From Candidatus Aerophobus profundus SCGC AAA252-L23 (GTDB lineage: Bacteria > Aerophobota > Aerophobia > Aerophobales > Aerophobaceae), in the NCBI GenBank assembly GCA_000402295.1, contig AQRW01000141.1, positions 1 to 20,169 of the forward strand: DNA of 20,169 nucleotides, written 5' to 3'. The translations under genes and the position numbers were made by a program. The notes beneath the pieces were generated by a model. It saw only the letters and a list, made by a program, of their open reading frames with translations, was not told the DNA's origin and did no database searches. Below, one piece after another: positions 15,018 to 20,169 of the stretch (within the stretch, counting starts at the first letter, position 1; each line of letters begins with the position of its first letter).

Positions 15018-15662
15018 CTAATCGGAGATTAGTTTTCTGGCTAGCTCGACCGCTCCGGGGGCAGTTGCTTCGTAGGCATCCGCACCTATGTCTTGGGCAA
15101 ACTTCTCGGTTATGGCGGCGCCGCCGACCATTATTCTCACCTTATCTCTAAGACCTTTTTTCTTTAAGGTTTGGATAACCCTTTGCTGCTCTGGGGCAGT
15201 GGTACTGAGAAGAGCTGACATACCCAAGATGCTGGGTTGGTAATCCTGAACCGCCGCTACAAATTTTTCCGGAAGGACATTAACTCCCAAGTCTTTCACT
15301 TCAAAACCAGCGGCTATGAGCAGAGTAGCCACCATATTTTTGCCGATGCTGTGAATATCTCCATAGACTGTTCCGATGATAATCCTTCCTAAAGTTTCTT
15401 GTTTTTGGCCTCTTTTCTTAATTTCTTCCTCTATAATAGGCATAGCTCTTTGCATGGCCTCTGCTGCTCCGACTAACTCAGGAAGAAAGAGCTCTCCCTG
15501 ACCATAACGTTCGCCAATTTGCCTGATAGTTTCTGTGATAGCTTTTGCTGCCCAGAGAGGGTCGATTTTTTCCTGAACAACCTTTTTAGCCCAAATTTCT
15601 GCTTCTTTGGTATCATACCGAATTATGGCCCTTTTCAGGTTTTCGACAATTTCATCGGTCAA
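15018..15662 (-). CDS. MttC/MtbC-like corrinoid protein
   Basis: This 214-aa cobalamin-binding protein accepts the methyl group from the MttB-family enzyme next to it and hands it to a second methyltransferase (to CoM or tetrahydrofolate), which is not in the window. Residues 1-90 form the helical B12-binding-2 cap. The Rossmann domain follows, with GDIHSIGKN (Asp102, His104, Gly107), the DxHxxG motif whose His is the lower axial cobalt ligand. SALLSTT and VGGAAI match the remaining cobalamin-contact motifs. The start is TTG at 15662: AGAGGAA sits five bases upstream and no ATG occurs before residue 70. A near-perfect promoter lies at 15697-15726, giving a short leader of about 28 nt. No corrinoid activase (RamA-type) gene is nearby. 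Confidence 0.94.
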   Translation of the reverse strand: MTDEIVENLKRAIIRYDTKEAEIWAKKVVQEKIDPLWAAKAITETIRQIGERYGQGELFLPELVGAAEAMQRAMPIIEEEIKKRGQKQETLGRIIIGTVYGDIHSIGKNMVATLLIAAGFEVKDLGVNVLPEKFVAAVQDYQPSILGMSALLSTTAPEQQRVIQTLKKKGLRDKVRIMVGGAAITEKFAQDIGADAYEATAPGAVELARKLISD

Positions 15663-15696
15663 TAAGTTCCTCTGGTTAACTTTCAGATTTTAGTGT

Positions 15697-15726
15697 ATTA
15701 TATCTACTTTAGAGGTAATCTGTCAA
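15697..15726 (-). promoter_or_regulatory. Consensus sigma70 promoter of the corrinoid-methyltransferase operon
   Basis: On the minus strand: TTGACA (15721-15726), an 18-bp spacer, TATAAT (15697-15702). Both hexamers match consensus exactly. The expected start is near 15690, about 28 nt before the TTG start codon. Confidence 0.8.
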
Positions 15727-15782
15727 GAATCCATCTTAACTTAGCCATTTGATTGTGTCCTAATTATTTAACCTATTTTGAT

Positions 15783-15810
15783 TTGACAAGTTCTGCTTTT
15801 TTGCTAACAT
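15783..15810 (+). promoter_or_regulatory. Sigma70-type promoter toward the ABC importer
   Basis: TTGACA (15783-15788), a 16-bp spacer, TAACAT (15805-15810). The -10 hexamer is the same as that of the LOG operon promoter. The predicted start falls near 15817, at the left edge of the large inverted repeat, and leaves a leader of about 450 nt before the binding-protein gene. Confidence 0.5.
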
Positions 15811-15812
15811 AT

Positions 15813-15929
15813 CTAAGAGTCTGCTGAAAAACCCCCATATTGTAGCGGTCCGATTTATCGGACTCTTTATTAAAGCAAGTTTCATAAATGAAACTGCTAC
15901 AATATTGGGGTTTTTCAGCAGACTTCTAG
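15813..15929. repeat. 34-bp inverted repeat enclosing an inverted REP pair (MITE-like)
   Basis: The arms at 15813-15846 and 15896-15929 match at 31 of 34 positions and contain GTCTGCTGAAAAACCCC. Inside is GTAGC then GTCCGATTTATCGGAC (15848-15863), a linker with TTTATT, then GTTTCATAAATGAAAC followed by TGCTAC. This inner layout is the same as the REP pairs at 5477 and 9005, with entirely different stem sequences. I see no coding capacity. Confidence 0.85.
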
Positions 15930-16126
15930 GGTGGTACTTGGCCTAAGACAGTCTTGAATTGCCCAAACTTTACATTCCTGGTGCGTGAAGCTCAGATCAA
16001 TTTCTGTCCATCTGCTACTGATTAGTTCACCCTCTACCTTATGGAGTATCAGAATTCCCTTGTTCTTTCCCATGGCAAAAAGTTTCATAAGGACTAACCA
16101 AAGGGAATAAGAGAGCTGGCAAAGAG

Positions 16127-16141
16127 GGGTTAAAATAACCC
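16127..16141 (+). other. Small hairpin in the importer leader
   Basis: GGGTTA and TAACCC form a perfect 6-bp stem around AAA, four bases before the first AGGAGG site of the leader. Confidence 0.5.
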
Positions 16142-16159
16142 ATGAGGAGGTGATAGTAG

Positions 16160-16246
16160 TTGCTTAAAAAAAGATCCCCTTTTTGGCAATTTCTATATCA
16201 AGGAGGTGAAATTGCCAAAAAGCAGGTATTACCTCAACAGGTTTAA
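16160..16246 (+). CDS. Possible leader peptide ORF 1 (28 codons)
   Basis: A TTG codon at 16160 follows AGGAGG (16145-16150) by nine bases and opens a 28-codon frame ending in TAA at 16244-16246. The peptide begins MLKKRSPFWQFLYQGGEIA and ends in PQQV. It reads straight through the first leader hairpin and ends inside the second. No family is recognised. It could be chance; the strong Shine-Dalgarno is the main support. Confidence 0.35.
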   Translation: MLKKRSPFWQFLYQGGEIAKKQVLPQQV

Positions 16247-16256
16247 CCTGCTTTTT
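16180..16256 (+). promoter_or_regulatory. Two overlapping hairpins, attenuator-like leader with SD in loop
   Basis: Hairpin B pairs TTTTTGGCAATTTC (16180-16193) with GAAATTGCCAAAAA (16208-16221), 14 bp with no mismatch, and its 14-nt loop holds AAGGAGGT. Hairpin C pairs AAAAAGCAGGT (16217-16227) with ACCTGCTTTTT (16246-16256). The AAAAA at 16217-16221 is shared, so the two stems compete at their bases. Hairpin C ends in a run of five T, like a weak intrinsic terminator. Confidence 0.65.
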
Positions 16257-16274
16257 AGTGCAAAAGAAAAATGA
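16212..16274 (+). CDS. Leader peptide ORF 2 (20 codons), coupled to binding protein
   Basis: A TTG at 16212 lies five bases after a perfect AGGAGG (16201-16206) and opens the 20-residue frame MPKSRYYLNRFNLLFSAKEK. Its TGA stop (16272-16274) overlaps the ATG of the binding-protein gene as ATGA. The binding-protein ATG has no Shine-Dalgarno of its own (AGTGCAAAAGAAAA precedes it), so termination-reinitiation from this ORF is the simplest way to translate it. The peptide is basic and aromatic, with no recognised family. Confidence 0.55.
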   Translation: MPKSRYYLNRFNLLFSAKEK

Positions 16275-17260
16275 CTATTAGAAGAAAAGCAACCAAGGTA
16301 TTATTAGGAGTGACTTTGTTGGCAGCTTTGTGTCTGGCTTTAGCCGTGCAGCCGGTAGCTGCCCAAAAGCCGGGAGAGGGTATGTATTTCCGCCTGGTGA
16401 CCCACGGGGGCGACGATCCCTTCTGGGCGGTGGTTCACAAGGGGATGCTGGATGCCGCTGAAGAATTGGGTTGCAAGGCAGATATTGATCTTTGCGGCGG
16501 AGATCTGGCTCTCCAGCAAAAGAGGTTCTTAGAAGCAGTAGCCGGCAGGCCGGATGGTATCGCTCTGGTTATCAATGATCCGACTGCCTGGGATAAGCCA
16601 GTAGCCGACGCTATTGCAGCTGGAGTCAATGTCATTGGTATAAACAATGATGACCCGGATAATCCTCGACTCTGCTACATCGGTCAAAGTGAAAGACGGG
16701 CCGGTTATGTGATAGCCAAAAGATGTTTTGAGGCTGGTAAAGCAAAGGGATGGGACTTAACCAAGGCCCACGTTGCGCTACCGGTAGAAGTCCCCGGGGC
16801 TACCTACGGGGTGGTGAGAACCGAGGGTATCCGGGACGCTATGGCAGAATTCGGGATTACCTCCTACGAGGTAATAGATGCTGGTGGTTTGGAAATGACC
16901 ACGGTAGAAGCACGTGAGACCGCCTACCTAATTGGTCATCCGGAAACCAAGTTTATGTTCGGTTTGGGGGGAATCTGTACCGATAGAATTACTGATTCAC
17001 TGAAAGCTGCCGGATATGGACCTGGAGAGATCATCGGGGGAGGATTTGATTGTGCTCCCGGAACTATTACCGGACTCAAAGAAGGATACATGGAAGCCAC
17101 TATTGACCAGCAGCAGTACCTGCAGGGATACTTCGCTGTTTACGTGCTTTATCTGATGAAGAAATATGGATTTGCTCCTCAAGTCGATACCGGTGGCTAT
17201 TTGGTGGATGAGAATACTCTGGGATTCATAGAAGAGCTCTCACCGCTTCACATCAGGTAG
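16271..17260 (+). CDS. Sugar-type ABC transporter substrate-binding protein
   Basis: This 329-aa protein is a periplasmic-binding-protein-like-I (Peripla_BP_4, ribose/xylose type) solute receptor. A signal peptide spans 1-31: RRK, a hydrophobic core LLGVTLLAALCLALAV, and cleavage expected after VAA. No lipobox Cys sits at the cleavage site. The first mature strand is followed by GGDDPFW (46-52), the family's ligand-contact loop; the hinge-side motifs DGIALVINDP and GVNVIGINND follow. The ATG at 16271 has no Shine-Dalgarno but overlaps the stop of a leader ORF. It is the first gene of an importer operon with two permeases and one ATPase. The ligand is unknown; the neighbouring methyltransferase pair hints at a methylated compound rather than an ordinary sugar. 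Confidence 0.92.
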   Translation: MTIRRKATKVLLGVTLLAALCLALAVQPVAAQKPGEGMYFRLVTHGGDDPFWAVVHKGMLDAAEELGCKADIDLCGGDLALQQKRFLEAVAGRPDGIALVINDPTAWDKPVADAIAAGVNVIGINNDDPDNPRLCYIGQSERRAGYVIAKRCFEAGKAKGWDLTKAHVALPVEVPGATYGVVRTEGIRDAMAEFGITSYEVIDAGGLEMTTVEARETAYLIGHPETKFMFGLGGICTDRITDSLKAAGYGPGEIIGGGFDCAPGTITGLKEGYMEATIDQQQYLQGYFAVYVLYLMKKYGFAPQVDTGGYLVDENTLGFIEELSPLHIR

Positions 17261-17316
17261 GAGAATGTAATTCAGTAAACTTGAGTTCACTACAGGGATG
17301 TGAACCAGAGATAGAA

Positions 17317-17355
17317 TCTCCTCCCATCCTCTCATTTAAAGAGGGTGGGAGGAGA
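17317..17355 (+). promoter_or_regulatory. 16-bp hairpin covering the permease Shine-Dalgarno
   Basis: Bases 17317-17332 pair with 17340-17355 (16 pairs, one G-U), leaving a 7-nt loop. The right arm includes GGGAGGAG, the Shine-Dalgarno of the permease that starts at 17358. It may both protect the binding-protein mRNA 3' end and lower permease translation. Confidence 0.75.
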
Positions 17356-17357
17356 AA

Positions 17358-18362
17358 TTGTGGGAGTTATTTTTGACGGTGTCAAAAAAACAAAGTAGTC
17401 TGTTTAAGCTTGTTTCCTTTAGAGCGGCCAATACGATTATTGTGTTTGTTGCTCTATTGTTAGTTTTTACCTTCTTTACCCGCAACCGGGTTTTTTTCAG
17501 CTCAAGAAATATCGGGCTCCTTAGCAAATTAGCCCCTGATTTAGGGATCGTTGCTTTAGGTATTGGCATCTTGATGATCTGCGGGGAATTTGATTTGTCA
17601 GTCGCCTCGACAGTGGCGGTGTGTGCCTACGTTTTTGTGTTGCTACTAAAAGGTGGAACAAGCTTATTCCTTATCGCCATTATTACTCTTGGCCTGGGGG
17701 CGGCACTTGGCCTGTTAAACGGCCTAATAACTGTAAAGGGAGGTATTCCTTCTTTTATTGCTACTCTGGGGATGATGATGTTCTGGAGAGGCGTACTGTA
17801 TGTTTCCTCCCGCATGTGGCCGATAGGAATACGAACTTACTTGCCGGCAGGAACATCTTTTGAGCAAATCTTTGTCGGCCGGGTGGGGGGAGTTATCCCG
17901 GCGCAAGCAGTTTGGTTTGTGGGCTTAGCGGCAATTCTGGGAATATTACTTCATTTCCACAAGTTCGGGAACTGGATCTATGCTACCGGAGATAACCAGG
18001 AAGCAGCCCGAGCTATGGGGATTAACACCGATAGGGTAAAGATAGGGTGTTTTATGATAGTGGGAATCTTATGCGCTTTTGTAGCTATTCTGCAGTTACT
18101 GCGGCTGGGCTCATTTTGCTGTACTCAGGGGCAAGGTTTTGAGCTCAAGGCTATCGCCGCTTCCGTGGTGGGGGGAACCTTTCTTACGGGAGGCCTAGGA
18201 AGTGTAGTGGGAATTTTTTTAGGGGCACTGACCATCCAAATTATGGAGAACGGACTTATTCTCATGGGAGTTCCCGTATTTGGTATTGGGGCCTTCATAG
18301 GTCTGGCCATAATCTTATTTGTGCTTTTGAATAATTATGTGGAAAGAAAAAGAATAAGCTAA
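17358..18362 (+). CDS. Sugar-type ABC transporter permease 1 (RbsC/XylH family)
   Basis: This 334-aa membrane protein is a BPD_transp_2 permease of the ribose/xylose/branched-chain amino acid type, with about eight to ten hydrophobic segments. Family hallmarks are GEFDLSV (76-82), NGLITVKGGIPSFIATLG and the cytoplasmic coupling segment YATGDNQEAARAMGINTDRVK (from 207), which contacts the ATPase. The TTG at 17358 is the best start because GGAGG (17348-17352) is five bases upstream; GTG at 17379 is an alternative. That Shine-Dalgarno is locked in a strong hairpin. It follows the binding protein by 97 bp and precedes the ATPase by 65 bp. A clear paralogue is the fourth gene. Confidence 0.94.
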   Translation: MWELFLTVSKKQSSLFKLVSFRAANTIIVFVALLLVFTFFTRNRVFFSSRNIGLLSKLAPDLGIVALGIGILMICGEFDLSVASTVAVCAYVFVLLLKGGTSLFLIAIITLGLGAALGLLNGLITVKGGIPSFIATLGMMMFWRGVLYVSSRMWPIGIRTYLPAGTSFEQIFVGRVGGVIPAQAVWFVGLAAILGILLHFHKFGNWIYATGDNQEAARAMGINTDRVKIGCFMIVGILCAFVAILQLLRLGSFCCTQGQGFELKAIAASVVGGTFLTGGLGSVVGIFLGALTIQIMENGLILMGVPVFGIGAFIGLAIILFVLLNNYVERKRIS

Positions 18363-18427
18363 AGAACTGCCTTATAAACGGCTCGCAGGCAGACCAAGCT
18401 AAGAATGTAGAAGGAGAGCTTTGAACC

Positions 18428-19195
18428 ATGAAAGCAGATTCTACTGATGAGTCAAAGGGAGTGCTGCTGGTTAAAATGGTGAACATCCATAAGTGGTTTG
18501 GGAAAGTGCATGCTCTCAAAGGGGTAGACTTGGAAGTAAAGCACTCTGAAATTGTGGGTTTAGTGGGTGACAATGGTGCCGGTAAATCCACTTTAATAAA
18601 GGTTCTCTCGGGAGTCCATCTGGCGAATGAGGGGGAAATATTCTTTGAAGGGAGAAGAGCAAATATTACCTCACCAGGTGATGCCAGAAAGTTAGGAATA
18701 GAAACTGTTTACCAAGAGCAGGCTCTGGCTCCGAATATGAGTATTTCCAGAAACATCTTCATGGGAAGAGAACCAACCAGGATATTAGGATTTATGGATA
18801 AGAAGGCTATGGATAAGGGCAGTATGGAAGCGTTGAGAAGCATCAAATTGGATATAGCCTCCCCCGATTTACTTATTACTGTTCTGTCCGGAGGACAGAG
18901 ACAAGGAGTAGCCATAGCTCGGGTCCTGCATTTCGAGGCTAAACTGGTAATAATGGACGAGCCCACTATTGCTCTATCCATCAAAGAGGCTCACCAGGTG
19001 TTAGAGTTCATCAAACAATTAAGAGAAGAAGGCATTTCGGTTATTTTTATAACGCACAATCTTTATCATGTCTTTCCGGTGGCCGAGAGATTTGTCATTT
19101 TGGGCAGTGGAGAAAAAATAGCCGACGTAGAAAAGAAGAATACTTCTATTGATCAGCTCACCGAGTTGATAGTGAGAGAACCTTCCCGACTATGA
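18428..19195 (+). CDS. Sugar-type ABC transporter ATPase, single domain
   Basis: This 255-aa protein is one complete ABC ATPase domain: Walker A GDNGAGKST (47-55), Q-loop Gln96 (VYQEQAL), signature LSGGQRQ (153-159), Walker B LVIMDEP with Glu178, and the switch His210 (ITHN). Ribose-type importers commonly use a fused double ATPase (RbsA/XylG, about 500 aa); this one is half that length, like FrcA-type proteins, and should act as a homodimer under the permeases. The stretch after Walker B is TIALSIKEA where many relatives have TAALGVKE. The ATG at 18428 follows AAGGAGAG by nine bases. It sits between two permease genes. Confidence 0.95.
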   Translation: MKADSTDESKGVLLVKMVNIHKWFGKVHALKGVDLEVKHSEIVGLVGDNGAGKSTLIKVLSGVHLANEGEIFFEGRRANITSPGDARKLGIETVYQEQALAPNMSISRNIFMGREPTRILGFMDKKAMDKGSMEALRSIKLDIASPDLLITVLSGGQRQGVAIARVLHFEAKLVIMDEPTIALSIKEAHQVLEFIKQLREEGISVIFITHNLYHVFPVAERFVILGSGEKIADVEKKNTSIDQLTELIVREPSRL

Positions 19196-19218
19196 ATTGC
19201 ACTTGAGAAGAGTAGAAA

Positions 19219-20169
19219 GTGGAAAAACAACAATTCTCTCATCCGAAAGTATTTATGGCTCATTTCTTCCGTTACCGGTCTTCCAGTGTTTTTATGGTAT
19301 TTGTTGGCCTGGTGGTGCTATTTAGCTTTTTTTCCCACTATCGTTTCATTAGCGGAGGTAATCTACAAATTCTCCTGGCCCTCGGTTCTGAATTCAACAT
19401 TGTGGTTCTGGGCGTCGGTATCTTGATGATTTCCGGAGAATTTGATCTTTCAATTGGCTCAATAATAGTATTCTGCTCTTTTATTTTCATAAGACTATTC
19501 GAGATGGGGATGAACCTGTTTTTAGCTGGGTTGATTACTCTGGGGGTAGGAGCTATCCTCGGTTGGCTGAATGGCTTGATAACGGTGAAGGGACAGATTC
19601 CTTCCTTTATCGCTACTCTGGGGACAATGATGCTCTGGAGGGGGATGACTCTTCTCCTATCTCAGGGTTTTTCGAGGCCTTTTGATCTAATGGCTTCACC
19701 GACGTTTTCTCAAGTGTTAACCGGGGTCATCGGCGGAGTTGTGCCGGTGCAGATAATCTGGTTTGCCGCTCTGGCTCTAACCCTTGGTGTGATACTTCAT
19801 TTTCATCGGTTTGGTAACTGGGTCTACGCCACGGGAGACAACAAAAATGCGGCCCGAGCTATGGGCATAAAAACCGATAGAGTAAAAACTATCTGTTTTA
19901 TCCTAGTGGGAGTTCTCTGTGCCCTGGTGGCAGTAATGCAAATTGTTCGGGTGAGCACATTTTCCTCCCGAGCTGCTGATGGATGGGAGCTCAAGGCTGT
20001 GGCTGCTTCGGTAGTTGGAGGAACCTCTCTTATGGGAGGGATAGGAAGTATGGTGGGAGTTGCTCTGGGAACACTTATTATCTCCGCCATAGAAAATGGA
20101 CTGGTGGTTTTGAGAATTCCTTATTTTTGGACCTATACTGTTTTTGGTCTGGTTATAGTCTTCTCTGTG
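19219..20169 (+). CDS. Sugar-type ABC transporter permease 2 (partial, cut by window end)
   Basis: The frame opens at GTG 19219, directly after an in-frame TAG, and runs 317 codons to the window edge without a stop. It is a second RbsC/XylH-type permease. It has GEFDLSI, NGLITVKGQIPSFIATLG and YATGDNKNAARAMGIKTDRVK, nearly the same as in the first permease. Its start VEKQQFSHP resembles KKQSSLF of the paralogue, which favours GTG over ATG 19255; the Shine-Dalgarno (GAGAAGAG) is weak. Only a few C-terminal residues should be missing, judging by the 334-aa paralogue. The loop after the WRGM segment differs most (SQGFSRPFDLMAS versus SSRMWPIGIRTYLPAG). It is 23 bp after the ATPase gene. Confidence 0.93.
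   Translation, partial: MEKQQFSHPKVFMAHFFRYRSSSVFMVFVGLVVLFSFFSHYRFISGGNLQILLALGSEFNIVVLGVGILMISGEFDLSIGSIIVFCSFIFIRLFEMGMNLFLAGLITLGVGAILGWLNGLITVKGQIPSFIATLGTMMLWRGMTLLLSQGFSRPFDLMASPTFSQVLTGVIGGVVPVQIIWFAALALTLGVILHFHRFGNWVYATGDNKNAARAMGIKTDRVKTICFILVGVLCALVAVMQIVRVSTFSSRAADGWELKAVAASVVGGTSLMGGIGSMVGVALGTLIISAIENGLVVLRIPYFWTYTVFGLVIVFSV

Larger units (their letters stand above)
15663..16270. other. 608-bp divergent intergenic region
   Basis: This region holds the minus-strand promoter for the corrinoid operon, a plus-strand promoter, a nested inverted repeat and the structured leader of the ABC importer. Between about 15930 and 16126 I see no convincing gene; a 57-codon minus-strand ORF ends inside the inverted repeat but has no ribosome binding site. 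Confidence 0.6.

Noticed and set aside
15915..16088. 57-codon minus-strand ORF ending inside the large inverted repeat
   Set aside because: The codon usage looks protein-like, but neither possible ATG (16088, 16073) has a Shine-Dalgarno site and the stop lies within the repeat arm. It may be a decayed gene fragment; I cannot support it as a gene.

Overview
The window looks like a chromosomal segment of an uncultured, probably anaerobic bacterium. GC content is moderate by eye. Shine-Dalgarno sites are clear, and two close matches to sigma70 promoters precede minus-strand operons. A corrinoid methyltransferase pair points to anaerobic methyl-group metabolism. I cannot name the phylum from sequence alone. 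Gene density is ordinary, and no rRNA, tRNA, CRISPR array, phage gene or intact transposase is visible.

Layout. (1) 1-352 holds a 35-bp tandem repeat and the leader of a lone hisF gene (353-1114, +). (2) 1128-5245 (-) is a likely operon of a LOG-family nucleotide hydrolase, a Mre11/SbcD-like nuclease and a Rad50/YhaN-like ATPase with a membrane hairpin. (3) 5246-5624 is a gene-free stretch filled with REP-like palindromes. (4) 5625-8856 (+) encodes a GT2 glycosyltransferase, a GT39/ArnT-like membrane glycosyltransferase and a sugar-nucleotide epimerase. (5) 8857-9093 is a second palindrome cluster. (6) 9094-13440 (-) encodes a second GT2 enzyme, a B12-binding-type radical SAM enzyme and a large polytopic membrane protein. 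(7) 13541-15662 (-) encodes a corrinoid protein and an MttB-superfamily methyltransferase with no in-frame amber codon, driven by a consensus promoter. (8) 15663-16270 is a 608-bp divergent intergenic region with two promoters, a nested inverted repeat and a structured leader. (9) 16271 to the window edge (+) is a sugar-type ABC importer: binding protein, permease, single-domain ATPase and a second paralogous permease cut by the window end.

How the parts may work together. The divergent arrangement of the corrinoid methyltransferase pair and the ABC importer suggests an uptake-and-demethylation unit for an unknown methylated compound. The two glycosylation modules on opposite strands each pair a GT2 polyprenyl-phosphate-sugar-synthase-like enzyme with a polytopic membrane protein, as in lipid-linked glycan assembly.

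The most notable non-coding signals are three. First, a family of palindromes with a 5' GTAG foot, arranged as inverted pairs whose stems differ in sequence but stay complementary. Second, a leader before the binding-protein gene in which a perfect Shine-Dalgarno site sits in the loop of a 14-bp perfect stem and starts a 20-codon ORF that overlaps the binding-protein start by ATGA. Third, a 16-bp stem that buries the Shine-Dalgarno of the first permease.
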